DNA from: Breviolum minutum Mf 1.05b.01
Lineage: Eukaryota > Sar > Dinophyceae > Suessiales > Symbiodiniaceae
Direction of reading: 5' to 3'
Length of the DNA: 64,000 nucleotides
NCBI GenBank assembly: GCA_000507305.1
Contig: DF240767.1
Coordinates: 37,891-101,890, forward strand
In this document: piece by piece, positions 35,777-47,089 of the stretch
Layout of the letters: every line of letters starts with the position of its first letter
How positions within the stretch are numbered: position 1 is the stretch's first letter
Made by a program: the position numbers and the translations under genes
Notes under the pieces: generated by a model
Database searches by the model: none
What the model was told of the DNA's origin: nothing
The model's input: only the letters and a program-made list of their open reading frames with translations

Positions 35777-38700
35777 TCAATCTGCAGCCGCTGCTGCTGC
35801 AGGCGGCCAACCCCACTCCTGCGCAGAGATCTTCACCAATCCAGCTTTTGGTCTGCACGTGGTGCATCCGACTTCAGTGTTGTGATAGCATTTGGAGCAA
35901 CCAAGCTCAACACCAGATGGCACAATGATCCGGCGCTTTTTGCCAGCAGGCTCTGCAGGACCATCTCTTTGATTCGGCTCAGCGGGTGCGGCAGGTTCAC
36001 TGGCAGAAGCAGGCTCAGCTGCCGGCCCTTTGTTCTTGCCCCGCCCTTTGCCTCGCCCTTTTGTCTTCGCAGCAGCCTTGCCTGAACTTTTTTGGGGAGC
36101 TGCAGCTTCAGCTTCAGGAGCAGTGACTGCTCCTCCTGGAGGTTGCTGTTTTTGACGCACACGACGCGCTGGTGCAGCAGGTTCGGCAGCAGCATTGCAA
36201 CGAGTTGGCGCACCTTTCTCAAAGACTGCAGAGCCAGGGGGAGCACCCAACACATCAGAACCAGCGGCGGCATTGGATCGACGAGGTGCCTCTTTCTGGA
36301 ACTCCACCGCAATGGTCAACGGCGAAGAAAAGGCAAACCCAATGTCCACAGCTTTCTGATCAGGGAGTGTAAGGCTTTGGACCAAATCATCATCAGGCTG
36401 CAATTTGAAAATTCTTGTGAGAACCGGCAAGATCCAAGTGGTGGAGGACTTCCTCTTATTGTTTTCAACCTCAGTCAAAAACAAATCATTAAAAACACAA
36501 CGAAGTTCTGTACAAACAGAACAAGGCGGCCTCCCTTACCTCGCTTCAGCAAAGGGGGGCCCGTCCCGAGCATGGCGCATTAGCCCATTTGCCCAGCTCT
36601 CATCGGTCGCCTCCGTGCAACCGGTTGGCCCCAAAGAACTCAGGCACAACTCGGCCCCCCCTCCGAAGAAGGGGGGCCATGGGCGAGTTGTCAATATCCT
36701 GGTGCCCCCCTTGCTTCCACTGCCCCACCCTCGGCCAACTGGGTGCACCCAAGAGCTTCGGGCCGTCTGACTCAGACACCCGGGTCGAGTTTTCGAAACT
36801 AAGAACCGCCAAGCCACCAGCTGAATCAAATAGCGGTGAGCCTTGTCGTAGCCCCATTTCTGCATCAGATCCGCAGTTTTCAAAAATTCTTTTGATTGGC
36901 GATCTGAAAAAGGCACCCGCGGGATTGCATGGCTAGGTGGCCGCTCAGGTGCCTTAACCAATTCTTGCCAAGGAAGGAACAGCAGCGGAGGTTGGCTCAA
37001 GTTTGGACTGGCCGGATAGAGCTTGGTGCACAAAATGACATCTTGGCCATGAGGTGCAACTGTTTGCAGAAAGCCAGGTGTCTCAATCAATTGACTCAGC
37101 TCTGCAGGCAAAGTTTCCCTTCTCACCAACTTGAAGCAGTGACAGGCTTCCAAGCGTTTTTCTGTCGCCTTTTGAGTTTGATTGATGCCAGTCACTTTGA
37201 TCGTCAAAGGCGCCAACCAACTTTTAAAGTCCCAGGAGGCACTGAGAATCTCCACCTGATAGTCAGGCAAGCATGCTTCCACACGTTCTTTGAAATCTTG
37301 TGGGCATTCCAATTCTTTGGCTCTGCAAAGTGCGGAAGCGACCTGTCCAAAGCTGGCATCTTGGCGGTTATGCGTGTGACCAACGCGTCCTTGAGAAAGG
37401 ACGGCGCTGGTCACATTTCTTCGACCAACTTGCAAGGCCAGGTATTTGAGAAACTGGTTGTTTTTTGACTCAGCAGCCGCGTTGTCACTCACCACCCTCC
37501 AATGACAAGGCATGCTGATGCCACGTTTCTGCAAGCGCTCAGCAGTGACCTTTTAAAGGCAATTTGCTGCCGTTTTTTTTGAGCAATAATAAGCACTATT
37601 GAAAAATTACGTTAAAAACCGGTTAGCAGACTCAGTGTTCGGTAACAAACGGACTGACTGCAGACTGGTAACTTCCAGGGCACGGCTCGTCATAGTGCAT
37701 TGCATGTCGGAGTTTTTCCCCATATCTTGGTCTGTCAAGTACAGGAATTTGCCGACGCCGTCTACTATTACACCTCCTGCACCAATTTGCGGCCTCCAAC
37801 TGTCCTTAAGACATTTTGCAAGGCTGGTGTTGCGAGGCACTCTGAACTTGGCCTGGTCCATATGATCCTGCGTCCAGTTCAGTAGTGTTTGCGCACAAGC
37901 AACCTTGGGGCACCCAGCCGTGTTAAAATTCACGCTGTCACAGCCCAACTGCTCACATTGCGCATCGACCTGGCGGTCCGCCATTACACTGCGGACATGT
38001 TGGCCATGAGCAGCTTGAATCTGCTGGGCTTGCTCTTCCAGGCTTGCCGACTTGCGAAGCATCTTCAGTTTCTCACAGATTGAACATTTACCATGGTCTG
38101 TGCTTCGTGCAATTCGAAGCATATCCTTCCAAGACTTCTCGTAATACCTTCGAAAAGAGCTCAATGACACAGGATTGTCAGACCAGTTCACATACATCTC
38201 ATAGAACTCCTGGAAACTCATGTTAGGCATATACCGCCTGCAATTTGGTTTGGCGGCGTCCGGGCCCACAGCATCAACAGGATCAGCTAAACCAATTCTG
38301 CTGCCCTGGCTGTCAGATTCTTTCTGTGAGTCATCCATGCCCGACACACTTCGACAACTGGAAGTTGGGACTCGGACAGCGGTGATCGGTGTTGCCTTGC
38401 TCTCTTGCAAAGCAGCAATTTCATCACCATCCACCAGCTCTACTGGTATGTGCATGGCCCAATTGCCCCATGCAGCGAAAAAAAACTTCTCACAGTCATT
38501 TTGCCCCTCAACGTTGCCAACCTTGCCATGGTTGCGCAAGCCAGCCTTTCGACCATCAGGAGGGGGCCCTTCATCACGGACAGTCCGCAGCAAGTTCTGC
38601 AAAGTGCCCTTTCCAATGGAACAAGCTTTGCAAAAGGTTCCTCGGCAAACAGGCACTGAATTGAGTTCAAAGCCTTGGCTCTTTCCCTTCACAACCCTGA

Positions 38701-38935
38701 GGTCGTGCAACATCAACCACACCCTCTTGCGATGAGCTTCAGAAGACTGCTCCTGCATGGATGCCCGCAAACCTTCACAATGCAAATGTAAAGGGCTGCC
38801 GGGAGTCACACAAGGGCCGTCTCGGCATCCACAAGCCCAAGAAACAACCGGCTGCCCATCAGAATCAGCCCCACTAAGTTCCGCCACGCTGGGCAGACTA
38901 AACTCTGACTCTGACTCTGTAGGTAGCTCTGCCAT
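35777..38935 (-). CDS. DDE-type transposase-like protein, three exons
   Basis: Exon 1 38935-37673 (421 codons, ATG at 38935), intron 37672-37550 (GT-AG), exon 2 37549-36800, intron 36799-36470 (GT-AG), exon 3 36469-35777; about 901 residues. Exon 1 holds a region with CRGTFCKACSIGKGTLQNLL, then CSICEKLK, and near its end a hydrophobic IVDGVGKFLYLTDQDMGKNSD block. Exon 2 begins with HWRVVSDNAAAESKNN and contains GRVGHTHNRQDASFG. Exon 3 is Ala/Pro/Lys-rich and ends with a CSKC-YHNTEVG-CTTC pair. The order D...DN...GHTHxxxD resembles a widespread eukaryotic domain with DDE-nuclease character (I think Pfam calls it DUF7869). Catalytic residues are inferred. The gene looks intact by eye. Confidence 0.65.
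36470..36799 (-). other. Intron carrying a GC-rich foldback
   Basis: The donor reads TTA|GTTTCG and the acceptor GAG|GTTGAA, joining WRFL to VENNKRK in phase 0. The intron is much richer in G and C than its neighbours. It contains a compound foldback at 36646-36691: outer arms ACAACTCG/CGAGTTGT and inner arms GGCCCCCC/GGGGGGCC around a short loop. A second imperfect arm pair (GTGCAACCGGTTGGCC near 36617-36632 and GGCCAACTGGGTGCAC near 36733-36748) adds to it. Near the 3-prime end GTTCTGT-TTGT-ACAGAAC forms another hairpin. Confidence 0.65.
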
Positions 38936-39029
38936 GTTGGATGCACAACGTCACAACGTAAAGTTTGAAGCTTGACGCTCAAAACTGCAAATCATCTTCA
39001 GATTCAGGATTCAGGCACAGAAATTAAAA

Positions 39030-39150
39030 GGAGCTAATTAGCATCCTGCATGTCTGAACCTCCGAGGAGCCCACGGCATCCTGCAAGAAAAGGAGCCCAC
39101 GGCATCCTGCAAGAAAAGGAGCTAAAAGCATCCTGCTAAGGCGCTTGGAG
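39030..39150. repeat. Spacer motif cluster upstream of transposase-like gene
   Basis: Five units fit a GGAGC-n4/5-GC-n-TCCTGC pattern: AAGGAGCTAATTAGCATCCT, GGAGCCCACGGCATCCTGCA (twice), AAGGAGCTAAAAGCATCCTG and a diverged TTGGAGCAGCCTGCATGC. They lie about 100-200 bp upstream of the ATG at 38935. They are the same motif type as in the 30.1 and 33.7 kb spacer repeats. Confidence 0.8.
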
Positions 39151-41640
39151 CAGCCTGCATGCTATTTTAATTTTAAGGATTAGGATTATATAAATACGAC
39201 ATTTTGTTCTCCAAAAATGAATCGCATTCAGGAACACAAAGAAAAAAGTCATCGACTCAGTCAGCATTCATATTCTTTGTATTGCAAACACCACCACCAC
39301 CAGGCTTTAATCACAGGAATATTTTTTCGGACGTCTATGGTTTCAGTTTCGGCATTTCCAGCGTGCGACTACAAAACTTGAAACATCATTCAAAGGCCCA
39401 AAGCAATGATACAGTGATTTCACTCTTAAGGTGTTTGTACCAAAAGTGATGATTAGTAAACATATGATTGGGAATGGGCCTTTCGTTTCAAAAACTCACA
39501 AGTGGCCCTCAGACATGAACCATCAAGCGCTTATTCTCACTGACACCCGGTGCCCTCAAACAGCAAGTGGATTCCACAAAGGTCGAGATGCAGCGTCTCC
39601 ACATCAAATTGAAGCCGCTGCACGCAAAAGGAAAGCAGCCAATCGTCTTCCTCAGAGCTTTCTTGAAGCACCTGGACATGGCCTAAACTACTTTTTTTTT
39701 GTCGACCAATTTTTTTTGGTTTGTTTTGAAAAACCGTTTTTTTTTGGTTTCTTCTTTTCCAGGCCTTATTGTGGTCCAAATCGACAATACAAACTCTTTT
39801 GCTGAAAGGTCGATGATTTGACAAGTTGTTGATGCTTTTTTGGTTTTTCAGTCTGTGCCAATCCGGTGCGAAGAATCGGTTTTCCGAGCTGATCCGGTGT
39901 GAAGACTTGGTTTTCCGTGTTTTTCCGTTTTTGGTTTTTTCTTTTTCTGGCCTGCAGAAAATATAGACATGGGAGTATATAGGTCGAGTGTGCAGAAAGT
40001 GCATGGGTGTATTGTCCAAAGCGATACAATCAAAATTTTGGTTTTTCAATCCGGTGCGAAGAATCGGTTTTCCGAGCCGATCCGGTGTGAAGAATCGGTT
40101 TTCCGTGTTTTTCCGTTTTTGGTTTTTCGGCCTTTTTTGTGGGGTGCTTCTTATCATATCGGGACCATGAAACAGTCCGTAATTTTGCAAAATTTGACTT
40201 TATCGGCATGCTTGGACAATTGGCCTGCCCGATTCAAAAAAAAACTTATCGGCACCTTTGGAACCTTGCCCCATGCAAAGCTGCAAAAGATTATCGGCAC
40301 CTTGGGAATCCCCAGAATATATATATATAAATATAGTGGCACATTTGGACAATTTCTTCAGAAAACTGAAAAGATTATCCGCGCCCTTGGAACCTTTTGC
40401 ATGCATTGCTGCGTTCTATGAGCTATAAAATATAGGCAATTTTGCTGAATGTTGTATTATAAATCATTTTTTCATGTCCGGCACCATCACAGTAAGAAAA
40501 CCTATATATATATATATTTACATGTGTCGATATAGATATAAATATATATACATATATATATAAATTTTTTATATATATGAGAGAAAAATATTGAACTACA
40601 TATATATTTATATATACAATGTTTACATTATATCATGGGATAGTTCAACCATTTTTGTGATGCGAAAAAAGTTTGCGAGGCATGTTTTTTTGCAATCCGC
40701 GACAATAAGAAGACGTCCTGGCTCATGCAACCAGCAAAATTATAGGATTCAAGTTGCTCGCTCAAAAGCCCACTTGGGAAGAGAAGAGTGCAGGGAATTA
40801 ATAATGATCAGAAATATAGAAACATGCATGCATGTTCGATTTCAAAACAAATTTTATATATTCACTTTAGTTTACATATATGTTTGTAAATACATAAAAA
40901 TATTTGTCTTATATTATTCTGAATCCTGTGCATGCGCATGCACTTTGACTCGCCTATATTCAATGGAGATGGCGCGTTGTGAATGCACATATATAGAGAG
41001 CCGTGGCCCCAGGTTCAATCTGTCGGATGGGGGCGGTGGGAAAGTGCATGGTTGAAATCACAAGGGATCAAACATATGCAAATTCAAAGATGTAAATATA
41101 TTTATATACCCAAAATGTGAAAGTAGAAATGTTGGTGATATAAATATACATATATATAGCCCAAATGTCCACTTTCACATGTTGGGTATATATATGTATA
41201 TATTTACATCTTTCAATTGACATATTTTTGATCCCTCTCATGTTGCTACGCTGCAGCCGTTTCTGCGCTGGGGTGAAAGAGTAACTGTAGGTGTGCCCTG
41301 CAAACTCAGGGCATTGCTATTTTCTTTAGTTACAGCCAATGTCAGAGCCTTCGTTGGTACCTTCGTGGATGACAATGTTGCCAGATGATGTTTCAAAGCA
41401 GTTGGCCACCTTGATCTTTCAGGACGTTTCTGTGTAAAAAATGTCACGGGGAGACCTGCGTGCTTTGTGTTAGATTGGGGGGATGCTGCTGCTGGTAAAG
41501 AAAATTTTGTAATGAAGCCCACCTTTTCACACATAGTTTACTTTCAATTGATAAGTATATGAGTATATTAAATATTTGTGTGCGCTCAACGTTTCGTGCA
41601 GTTAAATATTTCTTTATACACCATGCAGATTTTTTGCGGC
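39151..41640. other. Divergent strand-switch region
   Basis: Lies between the minus-strand genes and the plus-strand run. It holds a duplicated CCGGTGCGAAGAATCGGTTT block (about 39863-39945 and 40051-40130), ATCGGCACCTT repeats at about 40239-40300, long AT dinucleotide tracts (40500-40620) and the foldback at 41064-41235. Frames here are repetitive or short. A plus-strand stretch at about 39470-39690 (KTHKWPSDMNHQALILTDTR) is the only one that could be a small exon. Confidence 0.5.
41064..41235. mobile_element. MITE-like foldback with GGGATCAAA ends
   Basis: GGGATCAAA-CATATG on the left and CATATTTTTGATCCC on the right form the ends. Inside, AAAGATGTAAATATAT and ATATATTTACATCTTT, then CCCAA-ATGTGAAAGT and ACTTTCACAT-TTGGG, pair on. 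The element is about 172 bp. Confidence 0.75.
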
Positions 41641-41655
41641 GCCTCCAGCCACCGA

Positions 41656-42410
41656 TGGAGGAGTTGAAAGACAATCCTGAATTGAAAGCTCGCACTATAG
41701 CTCAAAAAAGATTTCTCTTGTGGCCAAAGGAGAAGGAAAACAAAGAAGGAAAACACGAAAGGAAGAACAAAAAAGCTTCTTCAATGGCTGTCAGGTTCAA
41801 CAAAATTATCCTTGCGCCCCTAGTTGGCTATGCATCTGCAGAATCAAATGGGAAGTTGGGCCAGGTCCCCTTCCTTGAGGCAATGCTTGAACAACTGAAT
41901 GAGGCTTGGTCAGTGACTTGACTGCACACAACTGCATTTACACAAACAGATTCGCATATATAGTATATATAGACTTGTGCAAATAATTTCAAATTTGAAT
42001 ATACTACATGAGGTGATTTTTGATTTTACGTAATCATTTACGGAAAGGCATATAAAAAGCAGTTTGATATATTCATATATATTTATGCCTTCGCATATGA
42101 ATTTGATATTCGTGGGACTTAGGCGAATGTAAAGTCTGGCAAGATCAACAAGGATGCGCATGGCATCAAGGCGTTGCTCAACCACCATGCAAGACGTTTG
42201 ACTTGCATTTAGATCTTGATTGTGTATCTATATAGACATATATATGTACGTATGTATATGCAGGTGATGTGATGCAGCAATTCACGAGGAACAAGGTTAC
42301 TTCACCAGTGTTTTTTTTGAATCTGATGCAAGGATTGGCAGATCGATCCAAGGAGCAAAGGGACAAAGAGGTACAGGACCTTACGGTTTCTCATCTTCGA
42401 TTGCGAGTAA
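41656..42410 (+). CDS. Exons of an unrecognised gene, 5-prime part
   Basis: Three coding-like segments in this stretch: 41656 to about 41910 (ATG, MEELKDNPELKARTIAQKRF then KEKENKEGKHERKNKKASS, a Lys-rich stretch, and LVGYASAESNGKLGQVPFLE), about 42128-42210 (NVKSGKINKDAHGIKALLNH) and about 42265-42400 (MQQFTRNKVTSPVFFLNLMQ, GLADRSKEQRDKEVQ). Introns between them are short and AT-rich with TATATAG runs. The segments may belong to one gene continuing to 45535, but the joins were not proven. No domain recognised. Confidence 0.45.
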
Positions 42411-42529
42411 AAACCTATTCTCTTTCATGGGAACTCCCAAAAAAATGAACCAAGCTGTTGCTTCAGTGTTCAGTGTTTGGGTTCTATTTGTCTCCGCGGA
42501 TTTTTTTGCCGTCTGAGGCTTTGTTTTGG

Positions 42530-43114
42530 TCGAGATTAGAGGGCATCAAGGAGCGGAGGTACTACTGTTACAAGAAGGGGTCATCCACGAGATCGAAGTC
42601 CAGTGGTTCAAGTTCAGGCTCAACTTTGAAGACTTCCTCCAGCGAGGAATCATTGCCAGTTGTGCCAGCAACAGCATCCCCATCTGACATCCCACCGCTT
42701 GAAAGCTTGGATTCTGTCCCACCAACACTTCCAAGTTTGGATTCCTCAGCCATGCCAGTTGAAAGTTTGGATTCCATCCCACCAATTCCACCCTTGGATT
42801 CCATCCCACATCTTCCTGAGGAGGATGAAAACTTTCTTGAGACATTGCGCGTTCCTTCCCCTGACGTTTTTGGCACCCAAGGTGGACCTTTGCCTGTTGG
42901 AAGTGTCGGCAGTGGTGAGGGTTGTGGAAACACATTTCTTGAAAGTGTTGCTGAAGAAAATGATGCTCTCATCTCAGAAATGCTGTGTAACATGACCTTG
43001 GCTGAGCCATACCCAATGTCCCAGCAGGTGCCTTTTGAAGGGAACCCATCCAGGATGGAGCATACGCAGCTCCCTGAGACTAGCAATTCTGTGGCTGCTG
43101 ACCCTGGATTTTGA
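42530..43114 (+). CDS. Ser/Pro-rich exon
   Basis: An open frame containing RLEGIKERRYYCYKKGSSTR, a long Ser tract, then a repeated PPLESLDS/PPTLPSLDS/PPIPPLDS pattern with a period near 9-12 residues. An acidic stretch (PEEDENFLETL) and a stop at 43112 follow. The repeats suggest an unstructured linker or activation-type segment. Likely an internal exon, since both edges lie by AT-rich intron-like sequence; no homology recognised. Confidence 0.45.
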   Translation, partial: SRLEGIKERRYYCYKKGSSTRSKSSGSSSGSTLKTSSSEESLPVVPATASPSDIPPLESLDSVPPTLPSLDSSAMPVESLDSIPPIPPLDSIPHLPEEDENFLETLRVPSPDVFGTQGGPLPVGSVGSGEGCGNTFLESVAEENDALISEMLCNMTLAEPYPMSQQVPFEGNPSRMEHTQLPETSNSVAADPGF

Positions 43115-43307
43115 AGGCGATTGGGAATGTATATAGCCTGTATATAGATATATATATATATTATTATATATTTAATATATATCTAAAGCAAACAAGTTAA
43201 ATAAGTTTATGCATGTCAATTTGCCGGATTTTTTTTGAGAAGAAAGATGAATCCTTCTAACACTAAAGGTGCGCCACACCACAGTCTTACTTTAATCTTG
43301 CTTGCAG

Positions 43308-43440
43308 GTGTCGACAGAAGCGGAGCTGTTCACAAATCTCTGCAGTGCCATGAATGCCTTCAATGATGCAACTCTTGAAATGTCTGCTGCTGAGGCAGAG
43401 GCGCATACTGGGGTTGCAAGTGTGCAAGTCTGGGGAGTGA
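43308..43440 (+). CDS. Short internal exon
   Basis: After the acceptor CTTGCAG at 43307 the frame reads VSTEAELFTNLCSAMNAFND, then ATLEMSAAEAEAHTGVASVQ. It is protein-like in composition. The donor is not fixed; the frame stops at about 43453. Confidence 0.4.
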
Positions 43441-43716
43441 CATCTTATAAGTGATATTTTGAAAAAAGTGCTGGGAGACTGGACAAGTTCCTCCATACAT
43501 ATATATAGATATATTCATGTGCTTTTGACATGTTTCACTATTTATGCGCATATAGATTTGGGGTCGCAGGTGCAGTGGTTTTTTCATAGTATGAAATAGT
43601 ATATGTACATGTAAGTGTATATTAACGCACATATATTTATTCCATATTCATGTATACATTTATTTGCACATATAGAATCAGAATCGCCCCTGTATCTCTA
43701 GAATCGTGCATGTCGC

Positions 43717-44420
43717 AGGAAGCGGTGGAGCGAGCAGTTGGAGACATGATTGCGGCGGAGAAAGCTAGATCTGAAGAACTCAAAAATGACAAGAACAATT
43801 TCGAAATCGTGGTATTAGATTCTGATGAGGAAGGAGATGGTGTGGACAGGAAATTACCCTGCCCATGTCTCACGGTGGACAGCCAGCTGGGTGTTCCAAA
43901 TTTGTTCAATTGCCAGTGCAATTGGGCTGCAAAAGGCGCCAGAGAAGTGACTCCGCCTATTGCCGACGAGCCAGGAACAGAAGAGTCAAAAGGAACAAAT
44001 GGAACCGAAGAAGTTACTCCGCCTATTGCCGAAGAGCCAGGAACAGAAGAGTCAAAAGGAACAAATGGAACCGAAGAAGTTGATCCGCCTTCTGCCGAAG
44101 AGCCAGAAAGAACAGAAGAGAAAGAAAATTCAAATGAAGAGGAAGAAGTTGATCGAAGTAGAAATGAAAATGGCAAGGAGGTAAAACGCAGAAAGTCAGT
44201 TCGTAGAACGGGCCGCGTTCATCCAAGGAATGCAGTTCTTGGAGATGATGGACTGGTGCATGTTGGGAAGAAGCTGAAGCTGCGAGCAGCCTTTGTGAAA
44301 TTCCCACTTCCTGAGATTGAGCGCACTTTTGAAGGAGCTACTGATGAAGAAGTTGAAGAGGAAAAGGTTGCAGCGGAAGCAAAGGCCCCTGTAGCTTGTT
44401 TGGGTTTGAGTATTATATAG
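43717..44420 (+). CDS. Acidic repeat-containing exon
   Basis: The frame reads AVERAVGDMIAAEKARSEEL, then IVVLDSDEEGDG. A 20-residue tandem repeat follows (EEVTPPIAEEPGTEESKGTN-type, 2.5 copies, about 43945-44105). After this come an acidic tract, a basic patch (EVKRRKSVRRTGRVHPRN) and KFPLPEIERTFEGATDEEVE, ending at a stop at 44418. The acidic-then-basic layout suggests a nuclear or nucleic-acid-associated protein, but this is inference. The repeat is a recent 60-bp DNA duplication, as the copies are nearly identical. Confidence 0.5.
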
Positions 44421-44596
44421 GCAGTTAACCTTGTAATGTGTAACTGTTTTTAATAGAAGAAAAAGGTTGAATGCAAAGAAGAAGAAAACAGGGGTGCAAA
44501 GATGTTTAAATATTCAAAGCAAGGCATGGATAAGATACCCAATTTGCTTTCCAAAGCATGACCCACTTCTTTGACTTCATGTTCCACTTTAAAAAC

Positions 44597-45535
44597 ACCA
44601 AGGTGGAAGTTATTGAAGGAGATGAAGATGAGAAGTTCAAGATCCTACACGCTCGGGACCAGCGTGCTCTTCGAGGGACCAGCAGTGGTGGCAGGAAGAG
44701 CAGGAGCAAGGGGGGGAAGAAGAAGACACAGAAAGAGAAGAAGGAAGACAAGGTATCCCCGAAGGAGGAGAAGAAGAAGAAGAAGGTACAGGAGCAAAAG
44801 GACAATAAGAAGAGAAAGGATCAGGAAAGTAGCGAGGTTACAAAAGACAAAGAGAAGATTCAGAAGTTACTTGTCAAACTGAAAGCTGCTAATGTATCAT
44901 TTGTGTCATTGCATTTTTACTGAAAGTATTTTCTTTTACATGTCGATTTGCAAAGAGAAAAGACTGTGGCTTTGCTAAGTCTTATATGTATTTATAGGTG
45001 TGTTTTTGAAGTCAACCAATCTGCCTTGCCCCCAAAACTTTCAGTGAGGCTTGTTGTGCACACGGCGAACTTTGCTCTGGTCGTCTACTGGACCCGCGAT
45101 CAAGTTGGGGTTCGTGACAAAAGGACGAAGAAGCAAAAGTGGTGCACGCCTAAAGGTATTGATGCTTGCTTGGAGCACAAAGTTCTCATGGGAAACGCAG
45201 TGGTTTCTTGGTGTGTCCTTTTTTCAAAAGTTGCTGTAACCACTCCTTTTCATCTCTATATATTTGTACAGACCCTTATGTATGTGGGAATCAAGCTCCA
45301 AACGATGTTTTCAAATACCCAATTGGTGTACATATATACTTTGGATCGACCTTCACCCAGTAACAGTCGAAATCAAGGTTTATAGTGGGAAGTGCAAAAT
45401 AACATTGGTCGAGCTATTCCCTGAAAAATCATTTGGTAAGGCTAAGTATCTTGAGGAAGAGGGCGACTCTGATCCTGTGAAGTTGGGAGAACTGAGTCGG
45501 TCTGTTTTGTCTGGGCTGAGGGAATCAGACTGACA
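44597..45535 (+). CDS. Lys-rich and C-terminal exons
   Basis: About 44597-44890 reads VEVIEGDEDEKFKILHARDQ followed by a very Lys-rich tract (KKKTQKEKKEDKVSPKEEKK). About 45005-45212 reads NQSALPPKLSVRLVVHTANF, then WTRDQVGVRDKRTKKQKWCT and GIDACLEHKVLMGNAVVSW. About 45370-45535 reads YSGKCKITLVELFPEKSFGK and ends KLGELSRSVLSGLRESD with a TGA. Probably the 3-prime end of the gene starting upstream. No family recognised. Confidence 0.45.
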
Positions 45536-46039
45536 GCTATAGGGTATGAGTGAGTTTGGTGTCTTCAAACTCATTTTTTTTTGGGGGGGGGGTGTGCGAA
45601 TAGACATTCAAGCAAACATGTTGCTTTCGGCCCTGATGTCTGCCAATGACAAACACAAATTTATTATAAGTAAGCTTTTATTCACAAATAGTTTTTAAGA
45701 ATAGTTATCCGACAATCATCGTTCAATATGTTTTCAAGCTGCATTTGGAAGTGCTGGCGGGAGGTGGCTGATTCAACGTGAAGTCTTGTGTCTGTATATG
45801 CATTACAAAAAGGTAGAAAGCTGATGTAACATGGCACCCCAGGCCATGTGTGATGTGCGACGTCTGATGGAAAAAAAGGTGTATGATATTAAGGACCAGT
45901 TGCAAATCTTGGATGCCAAATAATGAACCCCCAAAATGCTTTAGCCTTTCTTGGAGTCTGCCGATTGAAATTTCGGAAGTACATGACATAGACTGAATGG
46001 ACGCTGCTGGGGGCTTAACTCCTCACACCTAGAGATTTT

Positions 46040-47085
46040 GGAAAGGTGCAGCCATTGAGTCTATGCCTTGTCCTTCTGAAATTTCAATCCTGCAGGTTAA
46101 AGGGGGGGCCCTGCATGCAATATTTTCTGGCCAAGCACAACTGCATTGAGGCCAATGACATGCCGTCTGCCTCCAAGCGGCTGCGAAGCTCATCAGATGA
46201 TGAGCCAGGTGCTCACATGGCGTTTTGGGGAGCTTCAGGAAAGAACTGACTATTGCATGGCAAATGAAATGGTGTCTGAAATGAAGAAGTTATATATGTC
46301 GCTACTGAAGAAGTTATATATGTCATTACATATCGCCACTGATGAATTTATGTGAGAAATGTGCTTTTGTGGTTCTCATTGTGCTTCCAAAGCTGCAACT
46401 TTTCAGCGCAAGAGAGAAAAGTGAATATAGTCGTGAGAGTCATGGGAGCCATGCGAGCTTGGACTCTGCCTACTATCCTTCCTCGCTTGATTGCAGTCAA
46501 TGCCCCCTTTGCTGCTTGGTTTTCGAGTTTTACAATGTATATTTTTGGAGAAGCTTTATATTTACACAAGTGACAGTTACGACCTTTTTATGAGAAGAAT
46601 ATATTCCATATGTTTGCATGAACATGTTTTGTGGGCACAGGGAGAAGAAATGTAGACTCTGTGGAATGGCTTATACAGGCCATCTGCGCAACGACGATAT
46701 ATTATATATATATAGAGGGGGTCACTCAAAAGAAACATGTCAATTTAATTTGACTTCTTTGAGATCAATACTGTTTGGTTGAGCAAGTGGAAATGTGGGC
46801 CTGAGGTCCTTATCCTATGTGTCATATTCCTTCTTTGCACAGAAGGCCTTGAGACAAGTTGGGAGCCTTGACACCTTTCTCTTAAGGGACTAAAGGTGGT
46901 GTCTTCAACTTCAAAATTTCGTTGCTATTTGGGTATTGACTGTGCAGCGGATTCTTTTGTGAGGAGATCTGAGTATCTATATATAAATTCAAAAAAAATA
47001 GTATATATATATATATAGCTGATGAGTATGTTTCTCTCACTGATCTTCTCATCAGAGTCAGTTGTGTATCCAATCGTTTTGTCTC
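46040..47085 (+). CDS. Possible 5-prime exons of the next gene
   Basis: Small coding-like patches: about 46100-46248 (MQYFLAKHNCIEANDMPSAS, KRLRSSSDDEPGAHM), about 46640-46700 (EKKCRLCGMAYTGHLRND, with a CxxC pair) and about 46845-46895 (KALRQVGSLDTFLLRD). They precede the methyltransferase-like exons and could be its N-terminus. AT-rich TATATAG introns separate them. Low certainty. Confidence 0.3.
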
Positions 47086-47089
47086 ACAG

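Noticed and set aside
39537-40190. Basic minus-strand protein rich in KNQKRKNTEN
   Set aside because: Runs through a duplicated non-coding CCGGTGCGAAGAATCGG repeat; no protein-like region outside the repeat.
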